Positions 1-7,088 of a DNA stretch of 32,422 nucleotides are shown here, piece by piece (position 1 is the stretch's first letter; every line of letters begins with the position of its first letter). The notes under the pieces were generated by a model. The model saw nothing but the letters and a program-made list of their open reading frames with translations, made no database searches and was not told where the DNA came from. The position numbers and the translations under genes are program-made. The stretch is from Actinomycetes bacterium (GTDB lineage: Bacteria; Actinomycetota; Acidimicrobiia; Acidimicrobiales; JAKAOS01): contig JAJYPS010000024.1 in the NCBI GenBank assembly GCA_021795215.1, forward strand, positions 1 through 32,422, written 5' to 3'.

Positions 1-14
1 GAGTCCGGCCTGAC

Positions 15-45
15 GCGGCCGGCCAGCACGACGGCGGCCGGCCGC
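15..45 (-). terminator. GC-only inverted repeat downstream of the aminotransferase gene
   Basis: Two perfect 10-nt arms (15-24 and 36-45, gcggccggcc and its reverse complement) flank an 11-nt loop. The hairpin lies about 33 nt beyond the aminotransferase stop in the direction of its transcription. No U-tract follows. High-GC actinobacteria often have U-less hairpins after genes, so a terminator role is plausible, but the structure alone does not prove it. Confidence 0.4.
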
Positions 46-77
46 GAAGGCGGCGTGCCGGGATGGCCCCGACGGGT

Positions 78-1367
78 CTAGCTTCCTGCTGCCAGTGACC
101 CGATGGCCTCGCCGGCCATCTCGACGCAGCGGCTCAACTGCTCCTCGGTACTGACCAGAGGCGGGCAGAACGCCAACGTCGACGCTCCGATGGGTCTCGC
201 AATAGCGCCTACGCTCAACAGGGAGTTCCGTACCGCCACCGCGTCCAGACGCGGAGAGAAGCCCAGCGCCCAGACGCCGGCGTCGCCCCGCACTTCGGTA
301 ACGAGCTCTCCGTCGACCAGAGTGGACAATCCCTTGCCAAGAACCGACGCAATGGTGTCCGCACGAGAGATCAGTCCCTCGGCCTCGATTATGTCCAGAT
401 TGGCCAGAGCCGCTGCACAGGCCGTCGGGTGGCCCGCATAGGTGTTGCCGTGCCGCAGCATCGTCGCCGGGTCCGCTTCCAGCGGTCCTCTGACGGCGGG
501 CCCCACCAACACGCCTCCCACCGGCATGTAGCCCGAGGTCACGCCCTTGGCGAACGTGGTCATGTCCGGACGAACGCCGTAGTGCTGCGAGCCCCACCAA
601 CTGCCCATGCGCCCGAAACCGCAGATCACCTCGTCGAGGACGAGAAATGCTCCCCACCGGTCGCAGCGCTCTCTGAGGCCCTGCAGATAGCCGTCGGCCG
701 GCGGGTAGACGCCACCCGCACCGACGACCGGCTCGGATATGACGGCAGCGATCCGGTCGCCGTGCTCCTGGCCGAAGCGGTCGAGAGCGTCCAGGTCGTC
801 GTGGGGCACCTGCACTACATCTGCCAACTGCTGGCCGAAGCCCTCCTTGTTCGGCGGCAGGCCGGTGGCGGCCATCGCGCCGTAGGTCACCCCGTGATAC
901 GACGGCTGGCGGCTGACGATGATGGTCCGCTCCGGATGCCCGGCGGAAGCGTGCGCGAAGCGGGCGAGCTTCAGTGCCGTCTCCACCGCTTCCGAACCGC
1001 CGGTCGTCATGAACACCCTCATCCCCTCGGCGGGAGCAAGTGCGGCCAGACGGTCGGCAAGCTCGTCCGCCACCGGGTTCGTGAACCGGTCGAACAGGTG
1101 GAACGCCTCCAGCGTGCTCATCTGGTCGGCGACCGCCCGAGCGACCTCCTGCCTGCCGTGACCGATGTTGCAGTACCACAGGCTCGCCAGGGCGTCGAAG
1201 TACGTGCGCCCCTCGCTGTCGACCACCTCCGAGCCCGATCCCCCGACGATGTTGACGAAGGAGTCCGACGACGCGGCGGGTCGCGCCCAGGGGTGCAGCA
1301 GGTTCGGCACCGCCGACGCCCCGCCACCCGGCTTGCTATGGTCTTCTACTCGGTTGGTGTCTTGCAC
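78..1367 (-). CDS. Class III (omega) aminotransferase, PLP-dependent
   Basis: Fold-type I PLP aminotransferase of class III, the family of beta-alanine:pyruvate, 4-aminobutyrate and diamine transaminases. It moves an amino group from an omega-amine or amino acid to a keto acid in the cytoplasm. In the 429-residue product the cofactor phosphate-binding GGS lies at 123-125, the LDEV Asp that pairs with the pyridine nitrogen at 245, and the Schiff-base Lys at 274 in TFAKG. The GTG start at 1367 is chosen because GAGGA sits 7 nt upstream and the homologous region begins soon after; the frame stays open much further upstream, but that part is antisense to the next gene. It diverges from the L,D-transpeptidase gene. 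The substrate cannot be deduced from sequence. A gabT-type gene occurs near the equivalent mycobacterial cluster, but orthology is not established. Confidence 0.9.
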   Translation of the reverse strand: MQDTNRVEDHSKPGGGASAVPNLLHPWARPAASSDSFVNIVGGSGSEVVDSEGRTYFDALASLWYCNIGHGRQEVARAVADQMSTLEAFHLFDRFTNPVADELADRLAALAPAEGMRVFMTTGGSEAVETALKLARFAHASAGHPERTIIVSRQPSYHGVTYGAMAATGLPPNKEGFGQQLADVVQVPHDDLDALDRFGQEHGDRIAAVISEPVVGAGGVYPPADGYLQGLRERCDRWGAFLVLDEVICGFGRMGSWWGSQHYGVRPDMTTFAKGVTSGYMPVGGVLVGPAVRGPLEADPATMLRHGNTYAGHPTACAAALANLDIIEAEGLISRADTIASVLGKGLSTLVDGELVTEVRGDAGVWALGFSPRLDAVAVRNSLLSVGAIARPIGASTLAFCPPLVSTEEQLSRCVEMAGEAIGSLAAGS

Positions 1368-1618
1368 TCCCCTATCCTCGCGCCGATCGCACCTGCTTTT
1401 GTAGCTGTCGCCCCCCTTACGCGAGCCCGGTACTCGAATCCGGTGTCGCACATCGGACGGATGGGCGTTGCGCCCGCTCGGAGGCAGACGCGAGGCCCCT
1501 GCGCCGGAACCTTCGCTACCTGCGATTGGTCCGTTCGGCCGTGTCGGGCCTGAGCGCCGGCTCAGGAAGCGGCGAGGGCGATGTTTGGGGGCATGCACTG
1601 TCGTGGCATTCTTGTGTG
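1368..1618. promoter_or_regulatory. Divergent intergenic region with a 7-bp palindromic hairpin
   Basis: This 251-bp gap separates two divergent genes, so it should hold both promoters. The clearest structure is a perfect hairpin at 1549-1566, CCTGAGC-GCCG-GCTCAGG, about 53 nt upstream of the L,D-transpeptidase start. It could be an operator palindrome or a leader hairpin. I see no convincing -35/-10 pair on either strand. Frames that run through here are extensions or shadows of the flanking genes. Confidence 0.4.
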
Positions 1619-2809
1619 ATGGACAGCTGGACTTCGTTCCCCCCTCGCCGCCGTGCTCGGAGCAAGGAGCGACGAGTCCAGGCGCGAGCTGTCGTCTTTG
1701 CTGGGGTGCTAGGTGCGGTGCTGTCCGCCTGCGGCGCGACCTCGTCGGTTGCCGGCGCCAACCCCGGAGCGGCCAACGTGAACAGCGGGGCATCGCCGGT
1801 CGCGCCGGCTCCTCGGCCGAGCGGCCCGCTGACCGTTTCCTCATCGTCACCGGCCAGCGGAGCTGCGAACGTGCCGGGCACTGCCCCTGTGACCATCCAC
1901 TTCAGCACGGCGGTGCCGGCGGCGTCGATGCCCCAGTGGCAGCCGGCAGTCGCCGGAAAGTGGGCGCAGGTGGGTCCCAGCGCTCTCCGGTTCACGCCCT
2001 CCGGCGCGTTCGCACCGGGCACCGCCTACTCGCTGTCGCTGCCGGCCGGGCTGAAGTCGAGATCGGGAGCGACGCTGGCAAAGGCGACGACGCTGCACTT
2101 CACGGTGGAAGCAATGCCCACTGTGCGCCTGCAGCAGATCCTGGCCCAACTGGGCTATCTGCCCGTGGGCTTCAAGCCGACCGCGCCTGTTCCGACTACG
2201 ACGGCGGCATGGACGGCCAGTTCGTTCGCTCCGGTGGCCGGCACATTCTACTGGCGGTTCCCCGGAGCGATGGCACCGCTGCAGGCCGAGTGGACACCAG
2301 GTCCGTACGGCCCGATGACGACCGGCGCGGTTATGACTTTCCAGGCCACCCACGGCATGTCGGCCACGGGACAGACCTCCCCGGCGATGTGGTCGGCACT
2401 GCTGACCGCTGCCGCCCAAGGACAGCAGGACCCGCGGCCCTACACGTGGGTCCAGGTGTCCAAGTCTCCGCTGCCCGAGATGCTGACTCTATGGCAGAAC
2501 GGCAAGGTGGTGCTGACTTCGCTGGCCAACACGGGCGTGCCCGCCATGCCCACGCCTGACGGCAGCTTTCCGATCTACGTCCGATACCGGACGCAGACGA
2601 TGTCGGGGACCAATCCCAACGGCACCCACTACACCGATCCGGGGATCCCCTACGTGAACTACTTCCACGGCGGCGATGCCATTCACGGCTACATCCGATC
2701 CTCTTACGGGTATCCCCAGAGCGTCGGCTGCGTGGAACTGCCCGTCCCCCAGGCAGCGGCGGCGTGGAACTACCTCCACCTCGGAACGGTCGTGACCGTC
2801 ACCGGCTGA
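1619..2809 (+). CDS. Lipoprotein L,D-transpeptidase (YkuD domain) with Ig-like domain
   Basis: Predicted secreted, lipid-anchored L,D-transpeptidase that makes 3-3 peptidoglycan cross-links or related cell-wall links. The 396-residue product has an Arg-rich N-terminus, a hydrophobic segment and a clear lipobox LSAC with the modified Cys at 38. A Pro/Ser/Ala linker follows, then a Big_5-like Ig domain (about 68-160), a region resembling a peptidoglycan-binding domain (about 165-270, LQQILAQLGY) and the C-terminal YkuD domain. Catalytic residues are visible as His356 (IHGY) and Cys371 in SVGCVELP; most family members have SHGC, so Val for His is a variant. Start: ATG 1619, with an in-frame GTG immediately before at 1616; no good Shine-Dalgarno decides between them. 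A transposon remnant begins about 12 bp after the stop. Confidence 0.9.
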   Translation: MDSWTSFPPRRRARSKERRVQARAVVFAGVLGAVLSACGATSSVAGANPGAANVNSGASPVAPAPRPSGPLTVSSSSPASGAANVPGTAPVTIHFSTAVPAASMPQWQPAVAGKWAQVGPSALRFTPSGAFAPGTAYSLSLPAGLKSRSGATLAKATTLHFTVEAMPTVRLQQILAQLGYLPVGFKPTAPVPTTTAAWTASSFAPVAGTFYWRFPGAMAPLQAEWTPGPYGPMTTGAVMTFQATHGMSATGQTSPAMWSALLTAAAQGQQDPRPYTWVQVSKSPLPEMLTLWQNGKVVLTSLANTGVPAMPTPDGSFPIYVRYRTQTMSGTNPNGTHYTDPGIPYVNYFHGGDAIHGYIRSSYGYPQSVGCVELPVPQAAAAWNYLHLGTVVTVTG

Positions 2810-2830
2810 CTGCTCCTTACTTGACGTCCT

Positions 2831-2850
2831 CTCCCACCTGAAGGTGGGAG
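2831..2850 (-). other. Right-end hairpin of the IS element / likely omega-RNA 3' stem
   Basis: A perfect 8-bp stem with a 4-nt loop lies just downstream of the tnpB stop on the minus strand. In IS200/IS605 elements this position holds the right-end hairpin recognised by TnpA and also forms the end of the TnpB guide-RNA scaffold. Read from the other side, it lies 21 nt after the L,D-transpeptidase stop, so it may also end that transcript. Confidence 0.6.
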
Positions 2851-2869
2851 ATTCCTACCGAGTGCCACA

Positions 2870-3725
2870 TCACGCGGCATCTCTTCGGTGGGTTCCTGCT
2901 TCAGCGGGGTCTGCCTGGATCGCTCCAGGTCTTACGTCCCCTCCACAGGCGTTTGACCTCTCGGCACGTCCTGGCGCGAGGATGTTGAGTGCTGCATTGT
3001 GGTCCCGGTCGTGGACGGTCTTGCAGGCACCACAGGTCCACCTCCGCACCGACAGCGATTTGGGACCGTCCACCACACCACACGTCGAGCACGTCTGGGA
3101 CGTGGGCACGAACCTGCCGATGCGATGGAGCTCCCGTCCGTACAGCTTGGTCGATGCCCACCTCGGCTTCGGTGCTCGGCAGTGCCACCTCTGCCACCTC
3201 GACTACGAACGATGCGAAGTACCTATCGCACGCGTCTTTCGTGACCGTCACCGACGACGGTGCCGTTGGCAGTTGCCTGGACCACCGCACCTCCACGTCC
3301 CCGATCTTGGGCAGGCGGAGCTCTCCCGTATCGGTTACGCGGAAGTGGCTGTTGTTGGTGAACCGGACCGACTGGCGACTGTCCTTCTTGGACCGGAACC
3401 TCGGGTGGCCGACCCTGGCACCTTTGCGTCTGCCGACGACGGAGTCGAAGAACGCCCGGTAGGCGCGGTTCAGGTCAGCAACCGCCTGTTGCAACACCAC
3501 AGCGGATACCTCTGTCAGCCACGCCCGCTCAGGGGTCAACTTGGCGTCGGTGGTCACCGTCTTCAACAGCACGCCGTCGGGGACATATGCCAAGCCCGCT
3601 CTGTGTGCGTCCACCCGTAATCGCAGCCCGTCGTTGAAGACCACACGGGCACAGCCGAACGCTCGTGCCAGGCTTTGGCGCTGTGCCGGGGTGGGATAAA
3701 GGCGGAAGTTGTATCTGAGCTGCAC
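2870..3725 (-). pseudogene. tnpB: tnpB (RNA-guided endonuclease), internally deleted and frameshifted
   Basis: The N-terminal half is a normal TnpB/OrfB start (RYNFRLYPTPAQRQ, then VVFNDGLR). It reaches the first RuvC motif (VGIDQA, near 3135). There the frame jumps directly to the region YGRELHRIGRFVPTSQTC, which normally lies well over 100 residues later, followed by the zinc ribbon (CSTCG...WTCGAC) and the last RuvC Asp (DRDHNAALN). The middle, including the RuvC-II Glu, is deleted. The two halves are also in different frames, so the encoded 5' frame ends in unrelated residues. The likely start is GTG 3725, with AGGA 7 nt upstream; GTG 3731 is an alternative. The start is within 10 nt of the rarA stop, so it would be co-transcribed with rarA. 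No active nuclease can be made from this copy. Confidence 0.85.
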
Positions 3726-3734
3726 AGCCACATC

Positions 3735-5108
3735 CTAACATTGGGATCGGCCAGTTTGATTTGGGGCTGCGCCCCGACGGGCCGCTTCACCCCCGGCCTG
3801 AGAGCCGGAGCACTGCGGCCCATTTCGGTAGTAGCGCCTGCCCTCCAACTCGGGGGGCAGATACTCCTGATCCACCCGACTTCCCGGATAGTCGTGAGGA
3901 TACTCGTACCCCGTACCGTGACCGAGGACCGCCGCCCCGCGGTAGTGGGAGTCACGCAGGTGGAGCGGCACCGGGTGTGGCGACGACGACGCGTCCGCCG
4001 CCGCCGACGCCAACGCCGCCGTGACCGCGTTCGACTTCGGGCACAGCGCCAGGAACACGACGGCCTGGCCCAGCACCAGGCCGCACTCCGGCATCCCGAC
4101 CAGCTCCACGCCGGCCGCTGCCGCCTGGGCGACCACCAACGCCTGCGGCTCGGCCATGCCTATGTCCTCCGCCGCCAGTATGACGAGCCGCCGGGCGACG
4201 AAACGGGGGTTCTCTCCCGTCTGCAGCATCCTGGCCAGCCAGTAGAGGCTGGCGTCGGGGTCCGAGCCCCGGATGCTCTTTATCAGCGCCGAGACCACGT
4301 CGTAGTGCTCGTCCGTACCTCCCCGCAGCGACGTTCCGACCTGTGCCGCAGCTACGTCGCCCATGTCGACCACCGGACGATCGGCACCGGGGTCGGGGCG
4401 GGAGCCGGGGCCGGCCGCCGGCCGGGATCGGTGCCGTGCCAGAGCGATCGCCATCTCGACGGCCCCCAGGGCAGCCCGCGCGTCACCGTTGGCCATCGCG
4501 GACAGTGCGTCCACCACCTCGTCGTGGGCGTCTATCCGCTCGTGGTCCAGCGCCCGGCGTAGGAGGACCCCGATGGCGGAGGGAGCGAGCGGCTCCACCC
4601 GAAAGAGCGACATCCGGCTCAGCAGGGCGCCTGACAGCGCGAAGAACGGGTTCTCCGTGGTGGCCCCGACCAGCACCACCACGCCTTCCTCCACCGCCGC
4701 CAGCAGTACTTCCTGTTGGCCGCGATTGAACCGGTGGACCTCGTCCACGAACAGCACCGTCCGCCGGGTGTGCGCACCGAGCGCTTCGCGCGCCCTGCCG
4801 ATCGCTTCGCGCAGGTCCGACACGCCGGCCTGGGTCGCGACCACCTGCACGAACCTCGACCCGGTACCGGATGCGACCAACCGTGCCAGGGTGGTCTTGC
4901 CCGTGCCGGGCGGCCCCCACAACAGGTGCGAGATGGGCCGGCCGACCTCCACCATCGCCCGCAACGGCCCCCGCTCGCCTACCAGAGCCTCCTGGCCCAC
5001 CACTTCGTCCAGACGCCGCGGCCTCATGCGGGCTGCCAGCGGCCCTGCCTCCTCCAGGCGGCGATCCGCCTCCGCTTCGAACAGCCCACCGGTGCCCTCG
5101 AGTGCCAT
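3735..5108 (-). CDS. rarA: Replication-associated recombination AAA ATPase RarA (MgsA)
   Basis: AAA+ clamp-loader-like ATPase that acts at stalled replication forks and single-stranded gaps. The 457-residue product has Walker A GPPGTGKT at 65-72, Walker B VLFVDEVHRFNRGQQ, the sensor region GATTENPFF, and the family C-terminal domain (KSIRGSDPDASLYWLARM; YEYPHDYPG). The conserved part ends at LEGRRYY, about residue 427. The final 30 residues do not look like the usual RarA tail and appear to be read into the adjoining IS left end, whose TAG at 3735-3737 stops translation. The ATG at 5108 lies 23 nt after the aspS stop. It has no good ribosome site; an in-frame GTG at 5132 overlapping the aspS stop is an alternative. 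It is a neighbour of aspS in mycobacteria as well. Confidence 0.93.
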   Translation of the reverse strand: MALEGTGGLFEAEADRRLEEAGPLAARMRPRRLDEVVGQEALVGERGPLRAMVEVGRPISHLLWGPPGTGKTTLARLVASGTGSRFVQVVATQAGVSDLREAIGRAREALGAHTRRTVLFVDEVHRFNRGQQEVLLAAVEEGVVVLVGATTENPFFALSGALLSRMSLFRVEPLAPSAIGVLLRRALDHERIDAHDEVVDALSAMANGDARAALGAVEMAIALARHRSRPAAGPGSRPDPGADRPVVDMGDVAAAQVGTSLRGGTDEHYDVVSALIKSIRGSDPDASLYWLARMLQTGENPRFVARRLVILAAEDIGMAEPQALVVAQAAAAGVELVGMPECGLVLGQAVVFLALCPKSNAVTAALASAAADASSSPHPVPLHLRDSHYRGAAVLGHGTGYEYPHDYPGSRVDQEYLPPELEGRRYYRNGPQCSGSQAGGEAARRGAAPNQTGRSQC

Positions 5109-5131
5109 CCGGTCGGCTCGTGGACGGGGCA

Positions 5132-7000
5132 CTACGGGGCGCTGCCTCCGGGGCCTGCCGGCGACCGTCCGGCGGCCGGCCCAGCACGGCCGACGAGTAT
5201 CCCGAGCTCTCGTAGCGCTCCGGGAGCCAGCTCCTTGGGGGCTCCCGTCATCGGATCGGCTCCCGACTGCGTCTTCGGGAAGGCGATCACCTCCCGGATG
5301 TTCTCCTCGCCCGCCAGGATCGCGACAAGGCGGTCCACTCCGACTGCGAACCCGCCGTGGGGCGGTGCTCCGTAGCGGAAGGCGTCGAGGAGGAACCCGA
5401 AACGGGCCTGGGCCTCCTCCGCGGACAACTTCAGTGCGGCGAAGATTCGCTGCTGCAGCTCCCGGCGATGTATACGGATGCTCCCTGAGCCCAGCTCCCA
5501 TCCGTTGAGCACCAGATCGTAGGCTTGGGAACGGACCGACAGCGGATCGGAGTCGAGGAGTACGACGTCGTCGGGGTGCGGCATCGTGAAGGGGTGGTGG
5601 GCGGGCACGGCAGTACCGTCCGGTCCCTCGTCGAACAGCGGGAAGTCGGTGATCCACACATATCGCGGGGCGCCCTCCGACAGAGGCGGCCGCCCCAGCT
5701 CCAGCCGCAGCTGCCCCATCACCGCCCTCGCCGTGGCAGTCGGACCTGCAACGGCGAGAAGCAGGTCGCCGGCCTGCGCACCCGTCGCCGTGACGATGTC
5801 GTCGATGACCGTGGGGGCCATGTGCCTGGCCAGAGGCGAGTCTAGACTCAGCCGCGAACCGAGAGGCCGCGAACCGAGGGCTGCGCCCGCGTCTTCGGAG
5901 TCGGCCTTCGCCGGCACCACTCTGAACCAGGCCAACCCCTTCGCTCCCAGCTGCCGGGCGCGGGCGGTCAGGGAGTCCAACCTGCTGCGCGTCGTGCCCG
6001 CCTCGCCCGGGACCCGGATCGCCTTGACGCAGGGCGCAGACAGGGCCGCCACTCCCGATGCCGCAACCGCACCGGTGAGGTCGGCCAGCTCCATGCCGAA
6101 CCGGACGTCGGGCTTGTCGGTCCCGTAGCGTTCCATCGACTCCTGCCAGGTGAGGGTGGCGACAGGAGGAACCTCTCGGTCCGACGCCACCGCCGCTGCC
6201 GCTAGCACCGCATCGGAGACCACCGCCATCACGTCCTGCTGGGTGGCGAAGGACATCTCGACGTCCAGTTGGGTGAACTCGAACTGCCTGTCGGCGCGAA
6301 GATCCTCGTCCCGAAGGCACTTCGCCATCTGGTAGTAGCGGTCCATCCCGCCGACCATGAGCAGCTGCTTGGCGATCTGCGGACTCTGGGGAAGGACGTA
6401 GAAACTGCCGTGATGCAGCCGGGACGGCACCGCGAACTCTCTGGCCCCCTCCGGCGTTGGCGTCCAGAGCAGGGGCGTCTCCACCTCGGTGAACCCCTGG
6501 CGCTCCATGGACCTCCGCAGCGCCGACATCACCGACGCCCGCAGCCTCAGGTTCGCCACCATCCTGTCCCGGCGCAGGTCCAGGTACCGGTAGCGCAGCC
6601 GGGTCGCCTCGTCCACCTCCGCCCGCTCGTCCAGCTGGAACGGAGGAGGCTCGGCCTCCGACAGCACCTCTACGGCGCAGTCCCGAACCTCCACGTCGCC
6701 CGTCGCCAGGTTCGGGTTGGACGTGCCCTCCGGCCTCGCCCCGACGGTGCCTGAGATCGCCACCACGTACTCCGAGCGAAGGTCGGCGTCGGTGTCGACC
6801 ACGCACTGCACGATGCCGCTGCGGTCCCGCAGGTCCACGAACCGGAGATGTGACCCGTGCGCTCGGACACGTGCCACCCAGCCGCAGAGCCGCACCGGAG
6901 CCCCCTCGTCGGCAAGGCGCAACTCGCCGCACCAGTGGTCCCGTAGGCCGAACGGACGCCCGTCCCGCGCCTCCCCGGCTGCTCCCGCGTCACCAGTCAA
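5132..7000 (-). CDS. aspS: Aspartyl-tRNA synthetase, bacterial type
   Basis: Class II aminoacyl-tRNA synthetase that charges tRNA-Asp. It has an N-terminal OB-fold anticodon domain (GWVARVRAHGSHLRFVDLRD), motif 2 (CLRDEDLRADRQFEFTQLD), the bacterial GAD insertion and motif 3 (GVDRLVAILAGEENIREV); about 622 residues is close to the usual 590-600. His48 in the OB fold occupies the position that is His in non-discriminating enzymes such as those of Pseudomonas and mycobacteria. It may therefore also charge tRNA-Asn for amidation by GatCAB. Start: TTG 7000 has GGAGGG 6 nt upstream; GTG 7021 is in frame but its purine tract abuts the codon. A small in-frame duplication (gccgcgaaccgag at 5851 and 5866) gives LGSRP-LGSRL. 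Only 88 bp separates it from hisS. Confidence 0.95.
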   Translation of the reverse strand: MTGDAGAAGEARDGRPFGLRDHWCGELRLADEGAPVRLCGWVARVRAHGSHLRFVDLRDRSGIVQCVVDTDADLRSEYVVAISGTVGARPEGTSNPNLATGDVEVRDCAVEVLSEAEPPPFQLDERAEVDEATRLRYRYLDLRRDRMVANLRLRASVMSALRRSMERQGFTEVETPLLWTPTPEGAREFAVPSRLHHGSFYVLPQSPQIAKQLLMVGGMDRYYQMAKCLRDEDLRADRQFEFTQLDVEMSFATQQDVMAVVSDAVLAAAAVASDREVPPVATLTWQESMERYGTDKPDVRFGMELADLTGAVAASGVAALSAPCVKAIRVPGEAGTTRSRLDSLTARARQLGAKGLAWFRVVPAKADSEDAGAALGSRPLGSRLSLDSPLARHMAPTVIDDIVTATGAQAGDLLLAVAGPTATARAVMGQLRLELGRPPLSEGAPRYVWITDFPLFDEGPDGTAVPAHHPFTMPHPDDVVLLDSDPLSVRSQAYDLVLNGWELGSGSIRIHRRELQQRIFAALKLSAEEAQARFGFLLDAFRYGAPPHGGFAVGVDRLVAILAGEENIREVIAFPKTQSGADPMTGAPKELAPGALRELGILVGRAGPAAGRSPAGPGGSAP

Positions 7001-7088
7001 AGCTTTCCCTCCGGTCGGCACCCTCTCGACTGGGACCCCCTCCCCCGACTTCGACGGCTTCCCCCTGCTCTGGGCGCACTCTCGGGCC

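Larger units (their letters stand above)
2821..3775 (-). mobile_element. IS200/IS605-type (tnpB-only) element remnant
   Basis: The element carries a tnpB-like pseudogene and no tnpA, like many non-autonomous IS605-group elements. Its right end is recognisable: on the minus strand a hairpin (CTCCCACC-TTCA-GGTGGGAG) is followed by AGGACGTCAA, matching right ends and omega-RNA 3' ends I know from actinobacterial tnpB elements. The left end is less certain; a GGGGC-GCA-GCCCC hairpin (3763-3775) about 40 nt upstream of the tnpB start is the best candidate for the subterminal left-end structure. The left end lies inside the last codons of rarA, so the element appears to have inserted at that gene's 3' end. 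No target-site duplication is expected for this class. Confidence 0.7.

Noticed and set aside
1368-1850. 161-residue N-terminal extension of the aminotransferase
   Set aside because: It is antisense to the L,D-transpeptidase and low in family-like sequence; GTG 1367 has a good ribosome site.
2870-3725. A nuclease-dead TnpB repurposed as an RNA-guided repressor (TldR-like)
   Set aside because: Such proteins keep a continuous frame through the zinc ribbon; here the deletion breaks the frame and removes a large internal region, so a decayed element is more likely.
3763-3775. GGGGC-GCA-GCCCC hairpin as a rarA terminator
   Set aside because: It lies inside the rarA coding frame before the stop, and fits better as the left-end structure of the IS element.
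5109-6932. N-terminal extension of rarA to over 1000 residues
   Set aside because: The extension is aspS read out of frame; RarA homology begins just after ATG 5108.
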